Of a DNA stretch of 40,625 bases, positions 25,612 through 32,345 are shown piece by piece. Within the stretch, counting starts at the first letter, position 1. Every line of letters starts with the position of its first letter. The notes below the pieces were generated by a model. It worked only from the letters and a program-made list of their open reading frames with translations. It was not told where the DNA came from and made no database searches. The stretch covers positions 1 to 40,625 of the forward strand of contig JANQNP010000112.1 of NCBI GenBank assembly GCA_028279505.1, in the 5' to 3' direction. The stretch comes from Dehalococcoidia bacterium (lineage in GTDB: Bacteria; Chloroflexota; Dehalococcoidia; UBA2979). A program made the position numbers and the translations under genes.

Positions 25612-25703
25612 CCCTGGGATCCCACCACTCAGCGGGGGATGAACGAACGGAGCAATCGGTGGAGGCGGGCGCGTCACCCTCGCGCCCACCCCCAACCCCT
25701 CAG

Positions 25704-26318
25704 CTATGAGTCGCCGAGGCTATCGAGGTCAACCATTCGGAACATGCCGCCCGCTAGGAACTGTGCGAGCGAGACGATCCGCTGCACGTCGGCGTCCCCG
25801 GCCGAGGGCGCGAGTGCGACCCCATCCCAGAACGATTCGAGCAGCGGTGCCTCCGGCTCGACGTCTCCGAACTCGGGGTTCGGTCGGTCGAATCGGATCC
25901 GGTCGCGGTGGTCCCGTGTGAACGGCAGCATGAGCAGGTCGTACACCGGGTCTGGCGGTGCCGTCATCGTCACGCCGACCAACGCCTCGCGTCGGTCAGG
26001 ATCCTCAGACGGCATCGGCAGCGGCCGAGGCGCGTTCGGCCGAGGCTGGCTTACCCAGGCCTCGACGACCGAGCCCACCAGTACCGGCTGAAACGGCCGC
26101 CAGATGATGCCCTCGCGCTCGACCCCGCCACCGGCTACGTGGTAGCCGATGAGCAGCATCATGGCCGCTCGGGCCTCGTGGGTCGCAGGCATGACGCTCA
26201 GCAAGAGCATCTGCTTGTCCCCGTCGGCCGCTTCAACGATGACACGCGGGGTGACGCTTCCGGTCTCCCGGAGTTCACGCTGTGCGTGCCTCATTTCCCC
26301 TCGTAAGTCGATTGCCAC
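25704..26318 (-). CDS. Unknown protein at the prophage left end
   Basis: 204-residue protein that I do not recognise; no signal peptide or membrane segment. It has a proline-rich middle (residues about 98-115), a patch PPDPVYDLLMLPFTRDHRDRIRF, and an acidic C-terminal third. GTG 26318 is chosen for a perfect AGGAGGT 9 nt upstream; an upstream extension to 26396 runs into the promoter. Transcribed alone, leftward, from an AT-rich promoter holding two operator-like palindromes that match the lysogeny switch. Position between integrase and attachment end is where phages carry lysogenic-conversion or exclusion genes. Confidence 0.6.
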   Translation of the reverse strand: MAIDLRGEMRHAQRELRETGSVTPRVIVEAADGDKQMLLLSVMPATHEARAAMMLLIGYHVAGGGVEREGIIWRPFQPVLVGSVVEAWVSQPRPNAPRPLPMPSEDPDRREALVGVTMTAPPDPVYDLLMLPFTRDHRDRIRFDRPNPEFGDVEPEAPLLESFWDGVALAPSAGDADVQRIVSLAQFLAGGMFRMVDLDSLGDS

Positions 26319-26390
26319 TTTGTTCGTACCTCCTAGATTCGCTGAGTGGTTTTCCGTTGCCGAGGCCCCGAGGGGGGTGAACGCCTCGAC

Positions 26391-26424
26391 ATACAAATAG
26401 TACCAGAATACGTACTATTAGTAC
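26391..26424 (-). promoter_or_regulatory. Promoter with two RTAC-N5-GTAY palindromes
   Basis: ATAC-AAATA-GTAC at 26391-26403 and GTAC-TATTA-GTAC at 26412-26424, 21 bp apart. They overlap a minus-strand -10-like TACTAT (26402-26397) and its -35 region, so binding would block the gene at 25704-26318. The first copy nearly matches ATAC-AAATC-GTAT in the early switch (29311-29323). Confidence 0.55.
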
Positions 26425-26463
26425 AGAGATAGATGCCAGGTTCCGAGGCCGTTGAGGGCGGAA

Positions 26464-26499
26464 GGCCGGTCGCTCCCGAGGTACGGGGCGCGACCGGCC
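26464..26499 (-). terminator. Hairpin after the lysogeny operon
   Basis: GGCCGGTCGC (26464-26473) and GCGACCGGCC (26490-26499), a 10-bp perfect stem with an inner CCCG/CGGG pairing, followed on the minus strand by TTCC. The U run is weak, but position just after the last leftward gene (26543) supports a terminator. Confidence 0.55.
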
Positions 26500-26542
26500 A
26501 ACCACTCAGCCTCTCAATCCTAGCGCCACCGGTCGCGGTCGG

Positions 26543-27034
26543 CTACGAGAATGGACCGGGGAGCACCCCGAGCCCCATGCCCATGCCGATCGACCCGACT
26601 GCACCCGGCAGCAGGAGTTGAAGGAGGAACGTTCGACTCAATCGACGTGACCGCTCCCGCTCGCTTGCGAGTAGCGCGTAGGCCTCCCCCTCGGGGGTGC
26701 TCGCGTGTCTTGCCAGTTCGACCTTGATCTTGGCGTCCAGATCGCGTTGTCGAATCGAAAGGGCAATGACGGCGAGCAATGGAGGAAGCATCACCAGCCA
26801 CATCAGCACGAGGTAGATGACTCTGGCGAGCAATCCGGTGTCGATTCCCAGGACCGCTGAACCGACTGTGATGGTTGCGATACCGAGGACGCCGGCGGCG
26901 AACACGGTAAGCGCCCAGACTTCGTCATAGAGCGCCAAGCCGGTGAACCAGCCGAAATGCAGCCATCTCCGCTGGCGCGCGGGTAGCCTCTGCAGCCGAT
27001 CGTCAACCCACCTGAGCGGGTTCTTCCACCTCAT
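26543..27034 (-). CDS. Phage membrane protein, unknown
   Basis: 163-residue inner-membrane protein. Hydrophobic segments at about 28-62 (two), 65-92 (one), then a charged helical stretch with RQRDLDAKIKVELARHASTPEGEAYALLASERERSRRLSR, then a C-terminal segment (about 133-158). ATG 27034 overlaps the stop of the upstream gene (ATGA), so the two are coupled. Lying at the tail of the repressor-integrase operon, it would be made in lysogens; superinfection exclusion is a reasonable guess, not shown. Confidence 0.6.
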   Translation of the reverse strand: MRWKNPLRWVDDRLQRLPARQRRWLHFGWFTGLALYDEVWALTVFAAGVLGIATITVGSAVLGIDTGLLARVIYLVLMWLVMLPPLLAVIALSIRQRDLDAKIKVELARHASTPEGEAYALLASERERSRRLSRTFLLQLLLPGAVGSIGMGMGLGVLPGPFS

Positions 27035-27309
27035 CGTGGTGGCACGAGCTCTCGCTCGGCCTCCCTCGCGGCTGCGGGCTCCTCGAGCGCGTCGGTGAGG
27101 CCGCCGACGTCGTCGGCCGCGAGGCAGAGCGCGCAATCGACGTCGCGCTGGTTGACGTCGCTCCCTTCGAGGACCATCACCCGGAGGCCACAGCGCATGG
27201 CCACACGCGCGGCGAGCTCGCCGGCGGCGCCGAGGCGGACGTCCTTCGCGATCGCGCCGTGAGTGATGCCTGTTGATCGGTCGATCCAGCTGAACGTGAC
27301 GTCGGTCAT
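27031..27309 (-). CDS. Small unknown protein downstream of integrase
   Basis: 92-residue cytoplasmic protein of unknown family. It begins MTDVTFSWIDRSTGITHGAIAKDVRLGAAGELAARVAMRCGL-like, i.e. two beta-rich turns followed by a helix, and contains CALC near residue 60. ATG 27309 follows GGGAG at 7 nt and lies 3 bp after the integrase stop, and its own stop overlaps the membrane-protein start, so it is part of the lysogeny operon. Confidence 0.55.
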   Translation of the reverse strand: MTDVTFSWIDRSTGITHGAIAKDVRLGAAGELAARVAMRCGLRVMVLEGSDVNQRDVDCALCLAADDVGGLTDALEEPAAAREAERELVPPR

Positions 27310-27312
27310 CGA

Positions 27313-28470
27313 CTAGCTCCCTCGCTCGAGGAACGCACCCATGCGGTCCGCGACGTCGCGCCTGGTCCGCTCTAGCAGGTGGCCGTAGACGTTCATCGTC
27401 AGTGCGAAGTCCGCGTGACCCAGGGTCTTCTGGATCGCCTCCAGTGGAACTCCCTCCGCGAGCATCAGCGCAACCGCCGTGTGCCGCAGGTCGTGGAACC
27501 GAACGCGCGGCAACGATCGCGCCGCCCGCTCCTCCGCGATTCCTAGCGACGCGATCAGTCGCTGGAACGTCTTGGTGAGAGTCGAGCCGATGAGGTAGTC
27601 GCCGTCGTCGTTCGGGAACACGAGGTCGTGCTCGATCCAGGCGGGGTGTCGGAGCCGCTGCTCTGCCTGGCGTCGTCGGTGCGCGCGGATCTCCGCCAGC
27701 ACCTGACCCGGGAGGGCGATCGTCCTGACGCCGGCGTCGCTCTTTGGCGTGTCGACGATCGTCTCGCCGCGCACGCGTTGAGCGTTCCTCCTGACGTGGA
27801 TCAGGCCGTCGTCGAGGTCGACGTCGTCCCATTGAAGGGCAATCAACTCGCCCTGTCGGAGCGCGACCGTGATCGCCACGAGGTACAGCGCCTCCAGCGG
27901 GTCGCCGACGATGCCGGACAGGAAGCGGCGGGCCTGCGGGTCCGTCAGCGGCTCGATACGCTGGCGCTCGCGCGCGGGCAGTTCGACGAGCGTGGCCACG
28001 TTTTCGGTGACCAGGCGCCATCGACGAGCCTGCTCGATCGCCGCCCGAAGAACGACCCGGATGTAGTCCACGGTGCGGAGCTCGAGGCCGTCCTCGAGTC
28101 GTCTGTCCAGGAGCGCCTGCACCTGTTCCACCCGGAGCGCTTCGAGCTTGAGGTGCCCGAGTTCCGCGACGAGGTGGCGCGCGACCAGGCTCCGTGTCCG
28201 CGCTTCCGTTGACTTCTTCCAGTGCCGCCGCGACTTGTGCTCGAGCCACCGCTCGAGGAGGGCCTCGACGGTCACCGCCCCGCCGTCCATTCCCTGCTCC
28301 AACTGAGCGAGGAGCTTGCGCCTTTCCCGGTTCGCCTCGGCCTTGGTCTTCCTCATCCGCCTCCGGCGACGCCGCTTGCCTCGGGAGTCGAGGTATGAGA
28401 CCTCGGCGACCCAGCGCCCGCGATCCTCGCGGTAGTAGGTCGTCCCCTCACCGTGCGATCGCTTGGTCAT
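27313..28470 (-). CDS. int: Tyrosine-type phage integrase
   Basis: 385-residue tyrosine recombinase. Basic N-terminal arm-binding domain (about 1-60, with a run of Arg), core-binding SAM-like domain (about 65-165), catalytic domain with R205 (TVALRQGEL), K243 (TPKSDAG), H326-x-x-R329 (HDLRH), H352 (LGHADF) and nucleophile Y362 (NVYGH), all intact. ATG 28470 is chosen because the protein then starts with the usual arm domain; the ORF extends upstream into the ImmA-like gene. Fourteen bp separate it from that gene. It should integrate the phage at an attachment site near tRNA-Met. Confidence 0.95.
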   Translation of the reverse strand: MTKRSHGEGTTYYREDRGRWVAEVSYLDSRGKRRRRRRMRKTKAEANRERRKLLAQLEQGMDGGAVTVEALLERWLEHKSRRHWKKSTEARTRSLVARHLVAELGHLKLEALRVEQVQALLDRRLEDGLELRTVDYIRVVLRAAIEQARRWRLVTENVATLVELPARERQRIEPLTDPQARRFLSGIVGDPLEALYLVAITVALRQGELIALQWDDVDLDDGLIHVRRNAQRVRGETIVDTPKSDAGVRTIALPGQVLAEIRAHRRRQAEQRLRHPAWIEHDLVFPNDDGDYLIGSTLTKTFQRLIASLGIAEERAARSLPRVRFHDLRHTAVALMLAEGVPLEAIQKTLGHADFALTMNVYGHLLERTRRDVADRMGAFLERGS

Positions 28471-28483
28471 GGCGTCCCCCAAC

Positions 28484-28846
28484 TCAGCTGGCCTCAGCGA
28501 ACACCCGCGCGAAGGTGCGATCTTGACTGCATGCGGGGCAACCCGACCCCTCCAACCGCTCGACGAGCGGGCGCGGTTCATGCCCGAGCACGACGTGCCC
28601 CACGGCCTGAGCGATCAGCTGCTCGCGGTCGCCTGAGGCGACGCTCGGGCTCACGAGCATCAACGAGACTCCGCCGGTCAACTCCGACGCCGGCAAGTAG
28701 ATGAGCCGGGCGTCGAGCGGCCGGACGCGCACGGCGATCCCGAGGTGGGCCGCCGCGCGTCGAGCGTTGCCGTAGAACCGTTCCGCGAGTTCGCGGGCGG
28801 TGGACAGCGGGTCAGGACGATCGGGCCACGCGATCGGAGCGGTCAT
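28484..28846 (-). CDS. ImmA/IrrE-like protein lacking the HExxH motif
   Basis: 120-residue protein with the position and general pattern of phage ImmA metallopeptidases, which cut a partner XRE repressor. The motif region reads QLIAQAVGHVVLGHEP (residues 77-91 or so): where active members have H-E-x-G-H, this one has Q80-A81-V82-G83-H84, so the first zinc ligand and the catalytic Glu are missing. A CPAC pair follows at 103-106. It overlaps the repressor gene by 35 bp. Either an inactive binding partner or a different family; moderate certainty only. Confidence 0.6.
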   Translation of the reverse strand: MTAPIAWPDRPDPLSTARELAERFYGNARRAAAHLGIAVRVRPLDARLIYLPASELTGGVSLMLVSPSVASGDREQLIAQAVGHVVLGHEPRPLVERLEGSGCPACSQDRTFARVFAEAS

Positions 28847-29273
28847 CGCCGGCGCCCTCGGAGTAGCGGGCGCCTCGCTCGGCGATCCACCGCTGCTCGC
28901 GCTCTTCGTCCTCGCGTCGTTTCGCCTTGGCCCAGCGTTGCAGCTGCCGCGCCTCCTCGAGCACGCGGCGCTTGTCGGCCGGGCTGAGGTCCGCCCACAC
29001 CTCGGCCCAGTCGGCGCCGAGCTCCGCGATCTCCTGGTCGATGTCGGGGTCTCCGAGCAGCCAGCCCGACGTCACACCGAGGATCTCCGCCAGCTGCGGG
29101 ATCTGGTCCTGGTTCAGCCCCCGCGCGCCCGAGATCACGGAGTCGACCCAGGAGCGCGAACGGCCGGCGCGGCGCGCCAGCTCGTTGCGGTCGAGGTTCG
29201 CTGCTTTGAGGGCGCGGTCGATCCGCGCACCGACGTCGGGATTCCCGCTCCGGCGTTGGTTCATTACCTCCAC
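28812..29273 (-). CDS. XRE-family phage repressor (CI-like)
   Basis: 153-residue protein: XRE helix-turn-helix at about 14-75 (NELARRAGRSRSWVDSVISGARGLNQDQIPQLAEILGV), then a charged, helical C-terminal region (about 95-150) suited to oligomerisation. No peptidase S24 domain, so control would run through a partner such as the adjacent ImmA-like protein. First gene of the leftward lysogeny operon. Start is GTG 29273; an ATG three codons later has a GGAGG only 2 nt away, too close to serve it, so the start is uncertain by 3 residues. Confidence 0.82.
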   Translation of the reverse strand: MEVMNQRRSGNPDVGARIDRALKAANLDRNELARRAGRSRSWVDSVISGARGLNQDQIPQLAEILGVTSGWLLGDPDIDQEIAELGADWAEVWADLSPADKRRVLEEARQLQRWAKAKRREDEEREQRWIAERGARYSEGAGDDRSDRVARSS

Positions 29274-29298
29274 GGTAGGGAGCTTCGTTCATTTAGTG

Positions 29299-29326
29299 TT
29301 GACCTCGCCTATACAAATCGTATGAT
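29299..29326 (+). promoter_or_regulatory. Early rightward promoter and operator
   Basis: TTGACC (29299-29304), 16-bp spacer, TATGAT (29321-29326). The palindrome ATAC-AAATC-GTAT (29311-29323) lies over the -10 and spacer, matching the 4-5-4 operator pattern at 26391-26424. On the other strand TATAGG (29310-29305) could be the -10 of the repressor operon, so a bound repressor would sit between the divergent promoters. Confidence 0.65.
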
Positions 29327-29381
29327 AACGATCACCGATGTGGTGCGTATCTGCTCACTATCGGTCGTCGGAGGTGCTTTC

Positions 29382-29603
29382 ATCACTGGCAACGAACTGC
29401 GAACTCACCGAAGACGAGCAGCGATGTCCGTTTCTAGCACGTTGCTGACGATTGCTGGGGTTTCTCGTCAGACTTTCTATGGCTGGGAGCAGCGGCGCGA
29501 TCAGCTCATCCCCGACGGCTACGCCGCTCAGCGCCTCGAGAGCTTCTTCACCGAGATCGAAGCAGTCACGGCCCGTGCCCTCGCAGAAGCCGAGGCTGCC
29601 TGA
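29382..29603 (+). CDS. Cro-like XRE protein, possible ATC start
   Basis: 73-residue helix-turn-helix protein, first gene of the rightward early operon. HTH at about 2-45 (TGNELRTHRRRAAMSVSSTLLTIAGVSRQTFYGWEQRRD). Family members usually begin Met-Thr-Gly-Asn-Glu-Leu-Arg; here the equivalent first codon is ATC at 29382, and a clear GGAGG (29370-29374) is 7 nt before it. In-frame GTGs at 29340/29343 have no ribosome site and the in-frame ATG at 29322 lies inside the -10 box. Stop overlaps the next ATG (TGATG). Confidence 0.72.
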   Translation: MTGNELRTHRRRAAMSVSSTLLTIAGVSRQTFYGWEQRRDQLIPDGYAAQRLESFFTEIEAVTARALAEAEAA

Positions 29604-29905
29604 TGGCTGGCCTCGAGGAAGTGATCGACGAGCTGGTCGAGCAGCTCGGAGTCCGAATCGCGGAGGTCGCCTGGCGCGAGTTCGGCGCTCGTGCCGCGGC
29701 CGCCGCCGGCGACGTTCCGCTCGCGGTCAGCGAGGCGCAGGCGGCACGGATGCTCAGCGTCGATCGGAAGACGCTGGGCCGGCTCGTCTCCGACGGCCTC
29801 ATCACCCGCATCAAGGTGCGCCGCCTCAACCGTTACGCCGTCGCCGAGCTCGAGCGGTTCCTCGCCGACGAGGGCCGCGCCGAGCACCTGCAGGCGGCCT
29901 CGTGA
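29603..29905 (+). CDS. Excisionase-like MerR/HTH_17 DNA-binding protein
   Basis: 100-residue protein with a winged HTH of the excisionase (HTH_17) type: PLAVSEAQAARMLSVDRKTLGRLVSDGLITRIKVRRLNRYAVAELERFLA at about 38-88. N-terminal ~37 residues form an acidic helix. Likely a directionality factor for the integrase or an early regulator. TGATG-coupled to both neighbours. Confidence 0.8.
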   Translation: MAGLEEVIDELVEQLGVRIAEVAWREFGARAAAAAGDVPLAVSEAQAARMLSVDRKTLGRLVSDGLITRIKVRRLNRYAVAELERFLADEGRAEHLQAAS

Positions 29906-30042
29906 TGGCCGCCGTCTTTCTCTCCGCCGTCGCGATCGTCGGCCTGGGCTTGGTGGTCGCCAAGTTCATCGGCGCCGTGTCGAACCTGCAAGAGCCGACG
30001 CCGGTGAGGCGTCGTGATCCCCGCCGAGATTGGAGCAACTGA
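29905..30042 (+). CDS. Small membrane protein
   Basis: 45-residue ORF from ATG 29905, overlapping the previous stop (TGATG). One membrane segment at residues 3-26 (AVFLSAVAIVGLGLVVAKFI), then a short basic tail (VRRRDPRRDWSN). Function unknown; the coupled layout makes it likely real. Confidence 0.6.
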   Translation: MAAVFLSAVAIVGLGLVVAKFIGAVSNLQEPTPVRRRDPRRDWSN

Positions 30043-30347
30043 TGGACTACTCGAGGCGGCATGTGCTGCGACTCCTCGGCGGCGTGGCGACGCTCCCGGT
30101 GGTCGGGGCCGCGCTACGGCCCGCCACGGTTCGGGCCGAGGTCCCGTCGAACCCGGCACCGGTGACTGTGACTGTGAGCGGCCCGCTCGCCACTCGCGTT
30201 CGTGAGGCCTGGGTTCGGGTCGACGGGGATACCGGCTGGCTTCACGTGCCGGAGGTCGTGGTCGCCTACCCGGCCGACGAGGACCTCGGCCTCGAGACGC
30301 TGCCGGACGGCACCGTGGTGCGTCGGCGCCGGCGGTCGCTCCCATGA
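30042..30347 (+). CDS. Phage protein with Tat-like signal peptide
   Basis: 101-residue protein. N-terminus MDYSRRHVLRLLGGVATLPVVGAALRPATVRA looks like a twin-arginine or Sec signal with a likely cut after VRA; the mature part is a ~70-residue beta-rich domain ending in a run of Arg. ATG 30042 has GGAG 6 nt upstream. Export of an early phage protein is unusual; role unknown. Confidence 0.65.
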   Translation: MDYSRRHVLRLLGGVATLPVVGAALRPATVRAEVPSNPAPVTVTVSGPLATRVREAWVRVDGDTGWLHVPEVVVAYPADEDLGLETLPDGTVVRRRRRSLP

Positions 30348-30619
30348 GCGTCACCGTCGGGACGTTCCCCGGGCTGGTCACCCTCCGCTGCTACCGCTGT
30401 CGCGCCGACTTCGGCATGGGCGACGACGTCCTCTGGGTCGGCGACTTCCCGGTTCACGCAGAGCCCTGCGAGTGGTGGTTCGGCGTCGCATCGTCCGACG
30501 CGCGACGAGATCGGCTGATGCGGGCGCCCGCCTCCCAGCGTCAGCCGATCGCGCCGGCGCCGGACGAGAGGGTGACGGGTCTGCATGGAGGCGGATCCGT
30601 CGCCTCGAGGGGGAGCTAG
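30344..30619 (+). CDS. Small CxxC phage protein
   Basis: 91-residue ORF (ATG overlaps the previous stop, ATGA). TLRCYRCRADFGMGDDVLWVGDFPVHAEPCEWWFG carries a CxxC and a later H/C, a likely zinc-binding treble-clef or ribbon in the first 50 residues; the rest is disordered. Family not recognised. Confidence 0.6.
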   Translation: MSVTVGTFPGLVTLRCYRCRADFGMGDDVLWVGDFPVHAEPCEWWFGVASSDARRDRLMRAPASQRQPIAPAPDERVTGLHGGGSVASRGS

Positions 30620-30622
30620 CTC

Positions 30623-30937
30623 ATGGAGTTCGATGTCACGTTCGACGTGCGCTACGCGCTCTGGTGGCTGGTCCTGCTGGTGATGATGGCGATCGGGTCC
30701 TGGTGGGCGATTCAGGTGGCGCGACGGCGCCTCCGTGTCCCGCCGGCGGCGAGCCACCGCGAGCCGCCGACCGACATCCGTCGCGGCGACGTCTGGTCGG
30801 TCACGAACCCGGACGCGGCGCCAGTTGAGGACACGGATGGCGTCGACCGGCTGACAGACGAAGAGCGTGGGCGACTGCGCGTCGTCCGCGATCGCGTTGA
30901 CGGCGGCCGCGGCTTCCGAGGGCGGCGGTTCGAGTGA
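30623..30937 (+). CDS. Single-span membrane phage protein
   Basis: 104-residue ORF with GGGGGAG 8 nt before ATG 30623. One membrane segment at about 11-32 (ALWWLVLLVMMAIGSWWAIQV), then a charged cytoplasmic tail. No family recognised. The next gene begins at a GTG overlapping its stop (GTGA). Confidence 0.62.
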   Translation: MEFDVTFDVRYALWWLVLLVMMAIGSWWAIQVARRRLRVPPAASHREPPTDIRRGDVWSVTNPDAAPVEDTDGVDRLTDEERGRLRVVRDRVDGGRGFRGRRFE

Positions 30938-31218
30938 CTGCCCCCCAGCCCCACCCGCCCGTCACCCATGCGTTCCTACGCGGCGTCTTCGTGGCGATGG
31001 ATTCTCTCGGCATCAGCGGAGACGCGAACCGCGGGCTCACCATGACGATGGTCCTCGGCGGTATCTACCTGCACCGAGAGGCGCCCGAGCTCGCTGACGC
31101 CGTCTACGCGGACCTCGGCTCGAGCTGGGAGCACTCTCCGACGTTCGATGGCAACACGGAGCCTCACGTCCTCGAGCCGTTGCTGCGGATCATGCAGCGC
31201 GCCGCGGAGCGGTCGTGA
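30934..31218 (+). CDS. Unknown small phage protein
   Basis: 94-residue cytoplasmic protein, GTG start overlapping the previous stop. Mostly helical (HAFLRGVFVAMDSLG, LTMTMVLGGIYLHRE, VLEPLLRIMQRAAE). Not recognised. Coupled to the following gene by GTGA. Confidence 0.55.
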   Translation: MTAPQPHPPVTHAFLRGVFVAMDSLGISGDANRGLTMTMVLGGIYLHREAPELADAVYADLGSSWEHSPTFDGNTEPHVLEPLLRIMQRAAERS

Positions 31219-31655
31219 CCGCCTCGGAGCGCATCGAGGCGCGATTGCTGCGCGAGTTCGGCCCCGGCGGGTTCGTGCCGCACGGGACGGACACGCAGCT
31301 GGCGGCGGAGTTCGACGTCAGCCGTGAACTCGTGCGCGTGTGTCGTGGCCACCTCGGCATCGACATCGACCACGAGACGCTCGCGGAGCGGATCCGTGGT
31401 CATGCTATCGCCTTCGGGTTCGGTGAGCCGCGCCGGATCCGACGGGAGCACGTGACGAGGATCGCGCAGCTGCTCGGGTGCAGCCGGGAGTACGTCCGGT
31501 TCGTCGTCCGGGAGCTCGGGATCCGGGACTACCGCCCCGGTCGCCGGCACGCGACCCGGTCGAGGTACAACGCCGGCTGCAGGTGCGAGCGGTGCACCGA
31601 GGCTCACCGTGACTACCAACGCGCGCTCAGAGCCCGTGGGGCGGCTGCAGCGTGA
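31215..31655 (+). CDS. HTH protein with C-terminal zinc motif
   Basis: 146-residue likely DNA-binding protein. Two HTH-like units: TDTQLAAEFDVSRELVRVCRGHLG (about 26-49) and EHVTRIAQLLGCSREYVRFVVRELGI (about 78-103), then a basic stretch and YNAGCRCERCTEAHRDYQRA, a short CxCxxC...H motif common in actinophage small proteins. GTG start overlapping the previous stop. Early regulator by context; target unknown. Confidence 0.65.
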   Translation: MTASERIEARLLREFGPGGFVPHGTDTQLAAEFDVSRELVRVCRGHLGIDIDHETLAERIRGHAIAFGFGEPRRIRREHVTRIAQLLGCSREYVRFVVRELGIRDYRPGRRHATRSRYNAGCRCERCTEAHRDYQRALRARGAAAA

Positions 31656-32116
31656 CGAACCGAAGCAGGGCCGACCTGTACGAGACGCACCCCTGGCTCG
31701 AAGCCGCCGACGCGTTGCCGCCGCCGAATGAGTGGCCGCTCTACGGCTGCGAGGCGTGCGGATTGAAGCTCCCGGGCGGTCTGCACGGCAAGCGAATCTG
31801 CCTCGACAAGCTCGACTCGGTGATCGCCGGTCAGCGCCGCTTCGCGGCTCAGATCGAGGGGCTGATCGGCCAGCTGGAGGCGCTCAGAGATCAGGTCACC
31901 GTGACGGGACCACCCGAGCCGATCCCGCTGCACCCGAGCGGCACCCGGCTGGTGCCAGGCACGCAGGCCGAGCGGGAGCATCAGGCCGCCGAAGAGCGCT
32001 TCGCCGCCGCCTGCGAGAGCCCCGATGACGTGATCTGCCGGCGCGTGCGCGCGCGAGCCGCGGCTGCGTCTGAGCTCGACGATTCGGATGACGGCGAGGG
32101 GGTGCCGATGACCTGA
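31652..32116 (+). CDS. Unknown phage protein with CxxC
   Basis: 154-residue ORF with GTG start coupled to the previous gene. N-terminal CEACGLKLPGG CxxC site near residue 33, a coiled-coil-like helix (SVIAGQRRFAAQIEGLIGQLEALRDQ, about 56-82), a proline-rich linker, and an acidic C-terminus. Not recognised. Confidence 0.58.
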   Translation: MTNRSRADLYETHPWLEAADALPPPNEWPLYGCEACGLKLPGGLHGKRICLDKLDSVIAGQRRFAAQIEGLIGQLEALRDQVTVTGPPEPIPLHPSGTRLVPGTQAEREHQAAEERFAAACESPDDVICRRVRARAAAASELDDSDDGEGVPMT

Positions 32117-32243
32117 CGGCCTACGGGGCCGAGAGACTCACGCCGGCGCCCGCCGCAGGGCGAGTTCGAGCAATCGAGCGGCTCGGGCGCCGGCGTCAAC
32201 ACCGACACGGACGACTTGCGGCGGGGGCTGTGAGTGGTTCGCT

Positions 32244-32345
32244 TTGAAGAAGACGACGACTGACGACCTGACCTGGTGCGCTGTCTGCGATCGAGAGCTG
32301 GTCGCGGCCGGCGGCCGTTGCCCTCGCTGCGGCGCCACTGCGTGA
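32244..32345 (+). CDS. 33-residue zinc-ribbon protein
   Basis: TTG-started ORF encoding WCAVC (residues 11-15) and CPRC (about 26-29), a minimal two-knuckle zinc ribbon. Its TGA overlaps the GTG of the replication gene (GTGA), the same coupling seen throughout this operon. The 127 bp before it (32117-32243) hold no other gene; the ribosome site is weak, so the start may be a few codons off. Confidence 0.5.
   Translation: MKKTTTDDLTWCAVCDRELVAAGGRCPRCGATA

Noticed and set aside
25344..25628. Minus-strand ORF running through tRNA-Met
   Set aside because: It translates the tRNA itself (giving the typical GGSNPPPATT string), a well-known artefact.
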